This document shows positions 1 to 8,947 of a stretch of 64,000 bases of DNA, piece after piece. The stretch is from Kluyvera cryocrescens NBRC 102467. Lineage in GTDB: Bacteria; Pseudomonadota; Gammaproteobacteria; Enterobacterales; Enterobacteriaceae. A program made the position numbers and the translations under genes. The notes under the pieces are model-generated. The model was not told where the DNA came from. It ran no database searches and saw only the letters and a program-made list of their open reading frames with translations. The stretch covers positions 1-64,000 of the forward strand of contig NZ_BCTM01000024.1 of assembly GCF_001571285.1 (NCBI RefSeq), read 5' to 3'. How positions within the stretch are numbered: the first letter of the stretch is position 1; the number at the start of each line of letters is the position of its first letter.

Positions 1-195
1 CGGCGAAACTCGACGCTACTCGTCCCATTCCTGGGACTCGCCCTTCGGGCCAACGCAAGCGTGGTTCAACATTGCTCCCGGCAATTTTGTCGTGTCTCGG
101 TTCGCCTCAGCCCGCCATCCAGGCGGACTGACCTTGTCTTCCTTTCTCCGGCTGACCGATTTCAAGCGGGGACTCATCGGTTCCAGCGACACTGA
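1..195 (+). CDS. Partial ORF at left edge, possibly phage Ash/Icd-like
   Basis: An open frame enters from the left edge and stops with TGA at 193-195, giving 64 codons. The product is rich in Ser, Arg and Leu, with a stretch resembling SVVQHCSRQFCR followed by a Pro/Arg-rich tail. This recalls, from memory only, the small Ash/Icd-like proteins of P4- and P1-type prophages, which sit beside a C4 antisense RNA; such an RNA-like fold lies about 70 bases downstream. No start codon or ribosome site is visible, so it could equally be a chance open frame in prophage-derived DNA. Confidence 0.25.
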   Translation, partial: RRNSTLLVPFLGLALRANASVVQHCSRQFCRVSVRLSPPSRRTDLVFLSPADRFQAGTHRFQRH

Positions 196-262
196 TTTTA
201 ACTGTTAGCAGAAAGACTAAAGCGACATAGGTGGCGTCTGAATCGCCGAAGCGTTGCCTGCA

Positions 263-341
263 GGCCGGGGCAGCCCACGGGGATGTGGGCTGAGGGCGCG
301 GTTTTACAGGGAGGTTGCCTCGCGCCCGCCCCGAAAGCCGG
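263..341 (+). ncRNA. Candidate C4-like antisense RNA fold (P1/P4 phage immunity)
   Basis: The sequence folds into an outer stem, GGGGC (267-271) with GCCCC (328-332), enclosing two hairpins. The first pairs GCCCAC (273-278) with GTGGGC (285-290) around a 6-base loop. The second pairs GGGCGCG (294-300) with CGCGCCC (321-327) around a 20-base loop. A closing stem with two inner hairpins is the architecture known for the C4 antisense RNA of phages P1/P7 and P4-like prophages. The pairing is seen directly; the family assignment is an inference from shape, context and recollection. Confidence 0.5.
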
Positions 342-385
342 AAGGCATAAGCTGAGGGAACCGCGTAGCGGCGATTCAGCCGCCA

Positions 386-436
386 GAGCGCAGGGGTGCA
401 GGGGGGCGGAGGTAATTGTCCGCCCCCTGCGCGCTC
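386..436. repeat. Long GC-rich hairpin
   Basis: The outer arms GAGCGC (386-391) and GCGCTC (431-436) flank an inner stem formed by 398-410 and 419-430, which is 12 pairs with one bulged G and an 8-base loop. No T-run follows, so it is not a typical terminator. It lies just after the C4-like fold and is probably part of the same phage-derived regulatory region. Confidence 0.55.
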
Positions 437-528
437 CTTGCGCCGCTCAGATTATAAGGCATGAGATGAACAAGGAGCGCAATCGGCTGGCAAGCTGAAC
501 GGATTATGGTTTAACTAACGCGCATTAC

Positions 529-551
529 CTCTCTGATGAGGGCATTTTTTA
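529..551 (+). terminator. Possible terminator at the end of the phage-like segment
   Basis: CCTC/GAGG with a 6-base loop, followed by GCATTTTTT, ends four bases before the stop of the convergent acetyltransferase gene. The stem is short but the T-run is good. It could end transcription coming from the left. Confidence 0.35.
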
Positions 552-555
552 TCGG

Positions 556-1086
556 CTACAGCGCCATCACCACCTGACGTAACTCATCATTAAAACGTTG
601 ATACTGCGCGGCATCAATCGCCTGCGGATAGCTCAGCACAATCAATTCATGGTCAGCGATACCCGCGTGGTACGTCGGGTGCGCGTGCGGCCACGGGTTG
701 GCGCTAAACCCCATTCCTTCATAAAAACGCAGACGCTTATGGGCAATCTCAGTGGTCAGCGGATCGATTTCCAGCACGGTGAGCGGCGCGCGCATCAGAA
801 TCTGCCCCAGCAGACGTTTCCCGTAGCCCTGCGAACGCAGCGTGCTGTCCACCGCCAGATGTTCAATATAGCTGTAGCCATCAAACGCCCATGTCCCACT
901 CATGCCAATAAACTGTTCACCGTCAAACCAGGCTTCCAGCGCATAGTGCGGGTCGCCCAGCGCGCGCTGCTTGGCCGCTAACTCCCGCTGTTCATGCCAG
1001 GGAAAAGCCTGCTCATACAGCGCTTCAACACGAGGGAAAAGGGGTGATTGCGTTGAAGTCAGTTTCTGTGACGTTAACCTTTCCAT
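556..1086 (-). CDS. GNAT family N-acetyltransferase
   Basis: A 176-residue protein with a GNAT fold. The acetyl-CoA binding signature is seen around residues 74-95 as IEHLAVDSTLRSQGYGKRLL, with the Q-x-x-G-x-G/A-type loop (SQGYGK). The C-terminal half (FYEGMGF) fits the last GNAT strands. The substrate cannot be read from sequence. The gene lies downstream of mpl on the same strand, separated from it by mpl's terminator, and abuts the phage-like left segment. It is not the E. coli YjgM protein as I remember it. The start ATG at 1086 lies about 25 bases beyond the mpl terminator hairpin. Confidence 0.8.
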   Translation of the reverse strand: MERLTSQKLTSTQSPLFPRVEALYEQAFPWHEQRELAAKQRALGDPHYALEAWFDGEQFIGMSGTWAFDGYSYIEHLAVDSTLRSQGYGKRLLGQILMRAPLTVLEIDPLTTEIAHKRLRFYEGMGFSANPWPHAHPTYHAGIADHELIVLSYPQAIDAAQYQRFNDELRQVVMAL

Positions 1087-1112
1087 GTCCGGTCCTTGCT
1101 GAAATCAGGAAA

Positions 1113-1142
1113 TAAAAAAGCCAACCGGTTTCCCGATTGGCT
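1113..1142 (-). terminator. Rho-independent terminator of mpl
   Basis: On the minus strand, AGCCAATCGG (1142-1133) pairs with CCGGTTGGCT (1128-1119), with one wobble and a GAAA loop, followed by TTTTTATT. It lies 23 bases past the mpl stop. Confidence 0.85.
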
Positions 1143-1165
1143 GAGGAGAAACCTGAGCGATCAGA

Positions 1166-2542
1166 TTAGTGCTGTTGCTGTTCCGCTTTTTTCGCCAGAC
1201 CATCCAGCAGTTTCTGGTGAATACCACCAAAACCACCGTTGCTCATCACCAGGATATGGTCGCCCGGTTCGGCGTTTTTCACCACCATATCGGCGAGCGC
1301 GTCAACGTCGGCGCTCCAGTGTGCTGGCTGCACGCAGGCTTCAGCCACTTCCGCAACCTGCCACGGAATATGCTGCGGCTGCAGCAGGAACACTTCATCG
1401 GCGCGGCCTAAAGACGGTGCCAGATCGTCTTTGCACACGCCCATTTTCATGGTGTTGGAGCGTGGTTCCAGCACGGCGATGATCTTAGCCGTCCCCCCCA
1501 CTTTCCCGCGCAGCGCCTGCAGCGTCGCGAGGATCGCCGTTGGGTGGTGAGCGAAATCGTCATACACGCAAACGCCGTTGGCTTCACCGCGCAGTTCAAG
1601 GCGGCGACGGGCGTTGATAAAGCTGCCCAGCGCGTTGGCGGCATCTGCCGGGGTCACGCCAACGTGACGCGCAGCGGCAATCGCCATCAGGCCGTTGTGC
1701 ATGTTGTGTTCGCCAACCAGGCCCCACTTCACTTCGCCAACCTTTTCGCCATCCAGCAGCACTTCCCACTCGGAGGCGTCGGTGTTGAGCTTCTTCGCCT
1801 GCCAGTGGCCCTGCTCGCCCACCAGCTCCTGCTCGCTCCAGCAGCCCATCGCCATCACCTGTTTCAGGTTAGCGTCGTTCTCCGGCAGGATGATGCGGCC
1901 TTGTCCAGGGACAATACGCACCAGGTGGTGGAACTGTTTTTGAATCGCTTTCAGATCGTCAAAAATGTCCGCGTGGTCGAACTCGAGGTTATTAAGAACC
2001 AGCGTCCGCGGGCAGTAGTGCACGAACTTGGAGCGCTTATCAAAGAAGGCGCAGTCGTATTCATCGGCTTCAATCACGAAGAATGGGCTCTCGCCCAGGC
2101 GTGCGGAAACATCGAAGTTACCCGGCAGGCCGCCAATGACGAAGCCTGGCTTGTAGCCACAGGCTTCGAGGATCCAGGTCGCCATCCCGGCGGTGGTGGT
2201 TTTACCGTGCGTACCAGCAATCGCCACTACCCAACGGTCGCGCAGCACGAAATCGTGCAGCCACTGTGGGCCAGACATGTACGGAATGTTTTTCTCCAGC
2301 ACCGCTTCCACGCACGGATTACCGCGCGTCATCGCGTTGCCGATGATCACCAGATCCGGCTGAGGATCAAGCTGGCTTGCATCATAACCTTGAATTAAAT
2401 CAATGCCTTGCTTTTCCAGCAGCGTGCTCATCGGGGGATACACATTGGCATCCGAACCCGTGACTTCGTGACCCAGTGAACGAGCCAGCATGGCCAGGCC
2501 GCCCATGAACGTGCCACAAATACCCAAAATATGAATGCGCAT
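1166..2542 (-). CDS. mpl: UDP-N-acetylmuramate:L-Ala-gamma-D-Glu-meso-DAP ligase
   Basis: A cytoplasmic murein-recycling ligase. It joins the tripeptide recovered from old peptidoglycan to UDP-MurNAc, returning it to wall synthesis. The 458-residue length matches the family (about 457). The N-terminal Rossmann-like region starts MRIHILGICGTFMGG, the Mur-ligase ATP loop GTHGKTTT lies at residues 110-117, and the characteristic late motif VYDDFAHHPTAI follows. It is divergent from fbp with 175 bases between the two starts, as in E. coli. Confidence 0.97.
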   Translation of the reverse strand: MRIHILGICGTFMGGLAMLARSLGHEVTGSDANVYPPMSTLLEKQGIDLIQGYDASQLDPQPDLVIIGNAMTRGNPCVEAVLEKNIPYMSGPQWLHDFVLRDRWVVAIAGTHGKTTTAGMATWILEACGYKPGFVIGGLPGNFDVSARLGESPFFVIEADEYDCAFFDKRSKFVHYCPRTLVLNNLEFDHADIFDDLKAIQKQFHHLVRIVPGQGRIILPENDANLKQVMAMGCWSEQELVGEQGHWQAKKLNTDASEWEVLLDGEKVGEVKWGLVGEHNMHNGLMAIAAARHVGVTPADAANALGSFINARRRLELRGEANGVCVYDDFAHHPTAILATLQALRGKVGGTAKIIAVLEPRSNTMKMGVCKDDLAPSLGRADEVFLLQPQHIPWQVAEVAEACVQPAHWSADVDALADMVVKNAEPGDHILVMSNGGFGGIHQKLLDGLAKKAEQQQH

Positions 2543-2717
2543 ACGTCACTATCCTTTTGTAATCTGCCTCGCATTTTACCCATATGTTTGCCGCCAGAGA
2601 AATGCATTTAAGGATATTCCGTAGTTTGCTGGCGCGATTCACCTGTGCGTATTTTTTTTATTCTTTGTTAAGATTGTTGCAGTCGCTTTACTCATCATCC
2701 AATGCAGGGAAAGTGTT

Positions 2718-3716
2718 ATGAAAACGTTAGGTGAATTTATTGTCGAAAAGCAGCACGAGTTCTCTCATGCTACCGGTGAGCTCACTGCTTTGCTGTCGGC
2801 AATAAAGTTAGGTGCCAAGATCATCCACCGCGATATCAATAAGGCCGGTCTGGTCGATATCCTGGGTGCCAGCGGCGCAGAAAACGTACAGGGAGAAGTA
2901 CAACAAAAGCTCGATCTGTTCGCGAACGAGAAACTGAAAGCCGCGCTGCGCGCACGTGACATCGTTGCTGGTATCGCCTCCGAAGAAGAAGACGAAATCG
3001 TCGTCTTTGACGGCTGCGAACACGCGAAATATGTGGTCCTGATGGATCCACTTGATGGCTCATCTAATATCGACGTTAACGTCTCTGTCGGGACTATTTT
3101 CTCTATCTACCGTCGCGTAACCCCAGTGGGTACGCCGGTGACCGAAGAAGATTTCCTCCAGCCGGGTAACCGCCAGGTTGCTGCGGGCTACGTGGTTTAC
3201 GGCTCGTCCACCATGCTGGTGTACACCACCGGCTGCGGCGTACACGCCTTTACCTACGATCCTTCTTTGGGCGTGTTCTGCCTGTGCCAGGAGCGCATGC
3301 GCTTCCCGGAACGCGGCACCACGTATTCCATCAACGAAGGTAACTACATTAAATTCCCGAACGGCGTGAAGAAGTACATCAAGTTCTGCCAGGAAGAAGA
3401 TAAGTCCACGCAGCGCCCGTACACCTCTCGCTATATCGGTTCTCTGGTCGCCGATTTCCATCGTAACCTGCTGAAGGGCGGCATCTACCTGTATCCAAGC
3501 ACCGCCAGCCACCCGGATGGCAAGCTGCGTCTGCTGTATGAGTGCAACCCAATGGCGTTCCTCGCGGAACAGGCCGGCGGGAAAGCCAGCGATGGCAAAG
3601 AGCGTATTCTGGATATTCAGCCGGAAACGCTGCACCAGCGTCGTTCGTTCTTCGTCGGTAACGACCACATGGTTGAAGACGTTGAGCGTTTGATTCGCGA
3701 GTTCCCGGACGCGTAA
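2718..3716 (+). CDS. fbp: Fructose-1,6-bisphosphatase class 1
   Basis: The gluconeogenic enzyme that removes the 1-phosphate of fructose 1,6-bisphosphate; cytoplasmic, metal-dependent and normally AMP-inhibited. The 332-residue protein begins [12 protein letters not shown]. The metal-binding acid cluster at about residues 89-93 and the superfamily motif [12 protein letters not shown] at 110-121 are intact. The start ATG has an AGGGAAAG ribosome site. It is followed by a perfect hairpin and then by the convergent chemoreceptor gene, where E. coli has the galactofuranose transporter directly. Confidence 0.97.
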   Translation: MKTLGEFIVEKQHEFSHATGELTALLSAIKLGAKIIHRDINKAGLVDILGASGAENVQGEVQQKLDLFANEKLKAALRARDIVAGIASEEEDEIVVFDGCEHAKYVVLMDPLDGSSNIDVNVSVGTIFSIYRRVTPVGTPVTEEDFLQPGNRQVAAGYVVYGSSTMLVYTTGCGVHAFTYDPSLGVFCLCQERMRFPERGTTYSINEGNYIKFPNGVKKYIKFCQEEDKSTQRPYTSRYIGSLVADFHRNLLKGGIYLYPSTASHPDGKLRLLYECNPMAFLAEQAGGKASDGKERILDIQPETLHQRRSFFVGNDHMVEDVERLIREFPDA

Positions 3717-3730
3717 GCCTCGGAAGAAAG

Positions 3731-3759
3731 TTTCCCTCTCCCCATCGGGGAGAGGGAAA
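3731..3759. terminator. Perfect 13-bp hairpin between fbp and chemoreceptor
   Basis: TTTCCCTCTCCCC (3731-3743) and its exact complement (3747-3759) flank a 3-base loop, between convergent stop codons. It probably serves both strands, though neither side has a long T-run. The CCCTCTCCCC arm is shared with repeats at 8948-9072. Confidence 0.6.
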
Positions 3760-3764
3760 ATCGA

Positions 3765-5330
3765 TTACGACATCTGCAGACGGAACGAGGCCATCGCCGA
3801 CGTGAGCGCCTGCGACTGTTCTTCCAGCGAACGGGTTGCCGCTGACGATTGCTGTACCAGCGCCGCGTTCTGTTGCGCCGTTTCATCCATCTGGCTTACC
3901 GCGATATTCACCTGTTCAATCCCACGGCTCTGCTCCTGAGACGCACTGGCAATCTCGCGCATCAGTTTGGTCATTCGCATCACCTCAGTGGCAATCTCAT
4001 CCATCGTTTCGCCCGCCTGCTGCGCCAGGTCACTGCCTTCACTGACGTGATTCTGCGACGCGGAAATCAGCTGGCGGATCTCTTTCGCCGCGTCGGCACT
4101 GCGGCTGGCCAGGTTACGCACTTCCCCCGCGACCACGGCAAAGCCGCGCCCCTGTTCACCCGCGCGGGCGGCTTCAACCGAGGCGTTGAGCGCCAGAATG
4201 TTGGTCTGGAAGGCAATGCCGTCGATCACCCCAAGGATGTCGGCAATACGGTTAGAGCTGCCGGCAATATCCTGCATTTTTTCAATCACGTAGCAGACCA
4301 TTTCGCTGCCGCGATCGGCGGTATCGGAAACGTCTTTCGCCAGCTTGTGCGCCTGATCGGCGTTGTCGGCATTTTGCTTCACGGTCGCCGTCAGCTCTTC
4401 CATACTGGCCGCGGTTTGCTCAAGCGATGTGGCCGTCGATTCGGTGCGCTGCGCCAGGTGATTGTTACCGGCCGTCAGCTCGCGGCTGCCGATATCAATT
4501 TGCGAACTGGCATCGCGTACCCGCATCACCGAGTTCATCATCGATTCGCGCATACCGGCAATCGCCCCGTTGAGACGTTTAATCTCAGCGCTATTGGCCT
4601 TCAGCGGTGAATGGGTTAAATCGCCGGAGGCAACCTGCTCCAGTTGAGCAATCGCCGCATCCAGCGGTTTGAGCAGCAGGTGGCGCAACTGGAGCCAGCC
4701 AAGCGCCATGACGCCGGCGGTCAGCAGGATGGCGATCGCCATCAGCACCAGCACCTTATTTTTCGTGGCATGAACCGCAGCAATTTCCACCTGGCCGCGA
4801 GACTCGCCCCAGTCCTGGAAAGCATGAATGGCATTATCAAACTGGCGGGATACCGGGATCATGCTCTTTTCCAGCAGATCGTAATAGCCATCGACGTTTT
4901 GCCCTTCGAGCGCCGCCAGCATCGGTTTGATCCCCTGCGCGTTATACAGCTCGTAGCTTTTAGCCACGTTGCCCATCAGTTTTGTCCCCTCAGCATCGTC
5001 CATCGACGACTGACTGACGGCGGCAATAATTTTTTGCGCCTGCGCCACTTCTCCACTCAGCAGTTTGACCGCCTTCGCCGCATCGTCCAGCATGCCGATT
5101 TCCATCAGCCTTACCGCCTGGCTTGCTTCGTTACGCGCACGCAGCAGTAGCGTGTAGCCTTCATTGAGCTGCGTCATTTGGTCGCTTTGCAGGTGATCGA
5201 TACGTTGCAACGAGGTGGAGCTTTGGGTGAGAGCATAAATACCGATGCCGCTTACCAGGAGAAGCAGCAAGGTCATCACGGCAAGCAGGGACAGCAGGCC
5301 GGTACGGATAGACAGCGTTCTTAGCATCAT
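3765..5330 (-). CDS. Methyl-accepting chemotaxis protein
   Basis: An inner-membrane chemoreceptor of 521 residues. A first membrane helix (about 10-32) is followed by a periplasmic four-helix-bundle sensor (about 33-190), a second membrane helix (about 193-213), a HAMP region, and a cytoplasmic signalling coiled coil. The hairpin tip sequence GIAFQTNILALNASVEAARAGE binds CheA/CheW. The protein ends soon after the methylation helices (SFRLQMS) and lacks the NWETF-type tail that recruits CheR. The ligand is unknown. It has a sigma-28 promoter and lies 81 bases after yjfF, so it may also be read from the sugar-transporter operon. E. coli has no receptor here. Confidence 0.93.
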   Translation of the reverse strand: MMLRTLSIRTGLLSLLAVMTLLLLLVSGIGIYALTQSSTSLQRIDHLQSDQMTQLNEGYTLLLRARNEASQAVRLMEIGMLDDAAKAVKLLSGEVAQAQKIIAAVSQSSMDDAEGTKLMGNVAKSYELYNAQGIKPMLAALEGQNVDGYYDLLEKSMIPVSRQFDNAIHAFQDWGESRGQVEIAAVHATKNKVLVLMAIAILLTAGVMALGWLQLRHLLLKPLDAAIAQLEQVASGDLTHSPLKANSAEIKRLNGAIAGMRESMMNSVMRVRDASSQIDIGSRELTAGNNHLAQRTESTATSLEQTAASMEELTATVKQNADNADQAHKLAKDVSDTADRGSEMVCYVIEKMQDIAGSSNRIADILGVIDGIAFQTNILALNASVEAARAGEQGRGFAVVAGEVRNLASRSADAAKEIRQLISASQNHVSEGSDLAQQAGETMDEIATEVMRMTKLMREIASASQEQSRGIEQVNIAVSQMDETAQQNAALVQQSSAATRSLEEQSQALTSAMASFRLQMS

Positions 5331-5371
5331 AGTTTTGTCCGGTAGCAGGGTACGTTTGGCGTAAAAGAAAA

Positions 5372-5398
5372 CTATCGGCTGCTACCGGAAAAACTTTA
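5372..5398 (-). promoter_or_regulatory. Sigma-28 (FliA) promoter of chemoreceptor
   Basis: On the minus strand TAAAGTTT (5398-5391), 11 bases, then GCCGATAG (5379-5372). The FliA consensus is TAAAGTTT-N11-GCCGATAA, so only the last base differs. It lies 42 bases upstream of the chemoreceptor ATG. Confidence 0.9.
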
Positions 5399-5411
5399 GC
5401 GTATCAGTATG

Positions 5412-6413
5412 TTAGTTCTTTGTTACTTCAGCATTGACGCGGGTTACCGCCGCATTCTGCCGGTTCTCCCACAGCACCGTCAGCCCGCGCTGGAGAGCGA
5501 TAAAAATAAACAGCAGGATGCCGATAGCGATTTTGGTCCACCAGGAGCTGAGCGTGCCATCAAAGTTAATGTAGGTTTGAATCAACCCCTGGATCCCCAC
5601 GCCAAACAGCGTCCCCAGCACCGTACCGACGCCGCCGCTGAGCAGCGTGCCGCCAATCACCACCGACGCGATAGCGTCCAGCTCTACCCCAACTCCTGCC
5701 AGCGCATAGCCCGCTTGGGTATAAATGGAGAAAACAATACCGGCGAGCGTCGCCAGCCCGGTCGACAGCATGTAGATACGCACAATGGTGCTGCGGGTCG
5801 GGATGCCCATCAGATTCGCCGACGTAGCGCTGCCGCCGATGGCGTAAACCTGGTTGCCAAAGCGGGTACGGTGAGCGAGAAAGATCCCCAGCACCACCAC
5901 CAGCAGCATCAGCAGCCCCATAGCGCTAAGGCGCCCACCGCCGGGGATCGTCCACGCCAGCCCAGAGAGGGTATCGTACAGCGGGTGATCGATGGGAATC
6001 GACTCCTCCGAGACCAGATAGCTAACGCCGCGCAGGAAAAACATGCCCGCCAGCGTAATGATAAACGCCGGGATCTTCAGAGCATCAATCAGCCAGCCCA
6101 TAAAGGCACCAAAGGCACACCCCATCACCAGCACCAGCGGAAAAGCCACCAGCGGCGACAATCCCCAGAAGCCAATGGCTTTCGCCAGGAACACGCCGGT
6201 GAAGGCGATCACTGACCCGACCGACAGATCGATCCCGCCGGAGAGGATCACAAAGGTCATACCCACCGCGACGATCCCTAAGAAGGCGTTATCGGTGAGG
6301 ATATTGCAGATCACCCGAGTCGAAGCGAAACCCGGAAACTGCGTCAGGCAGTAGAGGTAGCCAAGGACAAAGACGCCGAGGGTGATCATCAACGGCAAAT
6401 TACGTTTTATCAT
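5412..6413 (-). CDS. yjfF: Galactofuranose ABC transporter permease YjfF
   Basis: One of two permeases of the YtfQRT-YjfF importer, which in E. coli takes up galactofuranose. The 333-residue protein is strongly hydrophobic with about eight to ten membrane segments. It carries the BPD_transp_2 family motif GGIDLSVGSVIAFTG (about residues 59-73) and a second cytoplasmic loop near GVELDAIASVVIGGT. Its start overlaps the end of ytfT by 14 bases, so the two are translationally coupled. The C terminus is a short charged tail. Confidence 0.95.
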   Translation of the reverse strand: MIKRNLPLMITLGVFVLGYLYCLTQFPGFASTRVICNILTDNAFLGIVAVGMTFVILSGGIDLSVGSVIAFTGVFLAKAIGFWGLSPLVAFPLVLVMGCAFGAFMGWLIDALKIPAFIITLAGMFFLRGVSYLVSEESIPIDHPLYDTLSGLAWTIPGGGRLSAMGLLMLLVVVLGIFLAHRTRFGNQVYAIGGSATSANLMGIPTRSTIVRIYMLSTGLATLAGIVFSIYTQAGYALAGVGVELDAIASVVIGGTLLSGGVGTVLGTLFGVGIQGLIQTYINFDGTLSSWWTKIAIGILLFIFIALQRGLTVLWENRQNAAVTRVNAEVTKN

Positions 6414-7422
6414 GGCCCCGTATCCTTTTCAGAATCTGAATAAAGCGCGGCGACTGAACAATCAGCACGCACATCACCACCACGGCTTTCACCACCTGAT
6501 TGAGCTCTGGCGGGAAACCGGAGAGCAAAATACCGGTGTTCATGCCCTGAATGATCAGCGCACCAATCACCGACAGCAGCAGGTTAAAGCGCCCGCCCAT
6601 CAGCGAACCGCCGCCGATCACGACCGCCAGAATAGCATCCAGCTCCAGCCACAGCCCGGCGTTGTTGGCGTCGGCCCCGCGAATATCCGCGGCCACAATA
6701 ATCCCGGCGATGGCCGCACAAATTCCACTGAGTACATAGGCCAACATCACCACAATACGGGTATTCACCCCGGCGTTTTTCGCCGCGCGGATGTTGATCC
6801 CCACCGCTTCGATAAACATACCAAGCGCCGTTTTGCGGGCGATCATCCAGAAAATAACCAGGGTGATCAGCGCAATAATAACCGGCGTTGGAAACAGCAA
6901 CATTTTACCGCTGCCGAGCCAGGCCAACGCCGGCGAATCGAAGGTGACAATCTGTCCGGAAGTGATGAGCTGCGCGACGCCGCGCCCGGCAACCATCAGG
7001 ATGAGCGTCGCCACAAAGGGTTGTATCTTGAGGATGGCCACCAAAATGCCATTCCACAGGCCAGCCAAAACGCCGGAACCTAGCGCCGCCAGAAGCACTA
7101 TCGGCAGGCTGTGCCCAGCGACGGTCATCGAAGCGGCGGTTGCCCCGGCAATCGCCATCACCGCCCCCACCGAGAGATCGATCCCTCCGGTGGCGATAAC
7201 CAGCGTCATGCCAATTGCTAACAGGGCGACCGGCGCGGCGCGGTTAAGAATGTCGATAGGGCTGCCGAACAGACGGCCATCCTGTAGGGTTATCTGGAAA
7301 AAATGCGGAGCCACCAGACTATCGACCAGCAGCACCAGGATAAGGGCCGCGATTTGCGGCATGCCCGGCGGCCAGCGAAAGCGGCGACTGGACGGTTCAG
7401 TTTGCCCAACGGATCGAGGCAT
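6400..7422 (-). CDS. ytfT: Galactofuranose ABC transporter permease YtfT
   Basis: The partner permease of YjfF, 340 residues from the chosen start. The family motif GGIDLSVGAVMAIAGAT and the loop LWLELDAILAVVIGGGSLMGG are present, with about ten membrane helices. I chose ATG 7422 (MPRSVGQ) because AAGGAG lies nine bases before it and because it matches the E. coli N terminus; an upstream start at 7446 would overlap ytfR and has no ribosome site. The gap to ytfR is 13 bases. Confidence 0.95.
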   Translation of the reverse strand: MPRSVGQTEPSSRRFRWPPGMPQIAALILVLLVDSLVAPHFFQITLQDGRLFGSPIDILNRAAPVALLAIGMTLVIATGGIDLSVGAVMAIAGATAASMTVAGHSLPIVLLAALGSGVLAGLWNGILVAILKIQPFVATLILMVAGRGVAQLITSGQIVTFDSPALAWLGSGKMLLFPTPVIIALITLVIFWMIARKTALGMFIEAVGINIRAAKNAGVNTRIVVMLAYVLSGICAAIAGIIVAADIRGADANNAGLWLELDAILAVVIGGGSLMGGRFNLLLSVIGALIIQGMNTGILLSGFPPELNQVVKAVVVMCVLIVQSPRFIQILKRIRGHDKT

Positions 7423-7435
7423 CACGGTTAACTCC

Positions 7436-8938
7436 TTAGGCCGCAATAGCGTTCATGATGGCGGGAACGGAAAGTTCAGCCAGAGGGATCTCGGCGATCT
7501 GTTGGCGATCGCGCATGATAATCACCCGATCGGCATAGCCCACCAGCTCTTCAAGTTCGGACGAAATCACCAGCAGCGCCAGACCGTCGGCGCACAGGGT
7601 TTCAATCAGGCGGATAATCTCCGCATGCGCCCCGACATCGATCCCGCGCGTTGGCTCATCAAGGATCAGAAACTGCGGTCGCGTTAGCAGCCAGCGGGAC
7701 AACAGCACCTTCTGCTGGTTGCCACCAGAGAGAAATTCCACCGGTTGTTCAGCGCTGGGGGTGCGGATCCCCAATTGGCGGATAAAACGCTCGGCAATGT
7801 CGTTTTGCTCTTTACGCGGAATCGGCCGCAGCCACCCGCGCTGAGCCTGCAGCGCCAGAATGATATTTTCTCGCACCGAGGCGGCGGCAATAATGCCGTC
7901 GGTTTTACGATCTTCAGGGCAGAAACCGATCCCCAGACAGGATGCCTGGTGCGGCGATCGCAGAGTTTGCAGTTTGCCTTTGATCGTCGCCTGGCCGCTG
8001 TCGGCAGGACGAATACCGAAGATCACCTCGGCGGTCTCCGTGCGCCCCGATCCCAACAACCCGGCGAGACCGACGATTTCTCCAGGGCGGACGTGAAGAT
8101 CGAACGGTGCGATGGTGCCTTTTTTGCCGTAGCCTTCAAATGAGGCCACTGGCTTATCGCTAAGCAGCGTGCGCCCGGCGCGCTGTAGCGCCTGGTGCTC
8201 CAGCTCACGGCCCAACATCATTTTGACCAACTCAATCTGCGGCAACTCGCGGGTTTCCCGGCAGCCAACAAAGCTACCGTTGCGCAGGACGGTGATACGA
8301 TCGCTCACCGCATACACCTGATCGAGGAAGTGGGTGACGAAGATCAGGCTGACGCCCCGATCGCGCAATTGGCGCATCAGGGTAAACAGCATCTCCACCT
8401 CTTTGGTATCGAGGCTGGCGGTCGGCTCATCTAAGATCAATACCTTGGCGGAGAGATCGATGGCCCGGCAGATGGCCACAATCTGCTGCATCGCCACCGA
8501 AAAACGGTTTAGCGGCTCGCGCACATCAAGAGAGAAGCCATAAGAAGCCATCAGCTCCGTGGCGCGTTTCTCCATCTCTTTACGTCGCAGCAGGCCAAAG
8601 CGTTTTGGCTCACGGCCAATAAATAGATTATCCGCCACCGACATGTTTGGAAGCAGGTTCACTTCCTGGTACACCGTGCCAATCCCCAACTGCTGGGCAT
8701 GTGCGGTATTTTTTGGGTTGATTTGCTGACCTTCCAGCCAGATGGTGCCACGGTTTGCGTGGTAGACGCCGGTCAGCGCCTTAATCAGCGTCGATTTCCC
8801 GGCCCCGTTTTCGCCCAGAAGCGCCATGATTTCCCCGCGCCGTAGGCTGAAATTCACGTTATCCAGCGCCTTAACGCCGGGAAAATACTGGCAAAGCCCC
8901 TCGGTGCGGAGGATTTCCTGGTTGGTTTCAGTGGTCAT
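7436..8938 (-). CDS. ytfR: Galactofuranose ABC transporter ATP-binding protein YtfR
   Basis: A 500-residue double ATPase of the monosaccharide-importer type. The first half has a full Walker A (GENGAGKST, about 41-49) and Walker B (LILDEPTASLD). The second half has a degenerate Walker A (GLLGSGRTETAEV), an intact signature LSGGNQQKV and Walker B LILDEPTRGIDVG. One good and one degenerate site is usual in this family. It is the second gene of the ytfQRT-yjfF operon, separated from ytfQ by a repeat-bearing gap. Confidence 0.95.
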   Translation of the reverse strand: MTTETNQEILRTEGLCQYFPGVKALDNVNFSLRRGEIMALLGENGAGKSTLIKALTGVYHANRGTIWLEGQQINPKNTAHAQQLGIGTVYQEVNLLPNMSVADNLFIGREPKRFGLLRRKEMEKRATELMASYGFSLDVREPLNRFSVAMQQIVAICRAIDLSAKVLILDEPTASLDTKEVEMLFTLMRQLRDRGVSLIFVTHFLDQVYAVSDRITVLRNGSFVGCRETRELPQIELVKMMLGRELEHQALQRAGRTLLSDKPVASFEGYGKKGTIAPFDLHVRPGEIVGLAGLLGSGRTETAEVIFGIRPADSGQATIKGKLQTLRSPHQASCLGIGFCPEDRKTDGIIAAASVRENIILALQAQRGWLRPIPRKEQNDIAERFIRQLGIRTPSAEQPVEFLSGGNQQKVLLSRWLLTRPQFLILDEPTRGIDVGAHAEIIRLIETLCADGLALLVISSELEELVGYADRVIIMRDRQQIAEIPLAELSVPAIMNAIAA

Positions 8939-8947
8939 TATGCGCTC

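Noticed and set aside
283-498. 71-residue plus-strand ORF over the C4-like fold
   Set aside because: It runs through both RNA hairpins, has no ribosome site, and its low-complexity Arg/Ala composition reflects the GC-rich palindromes.
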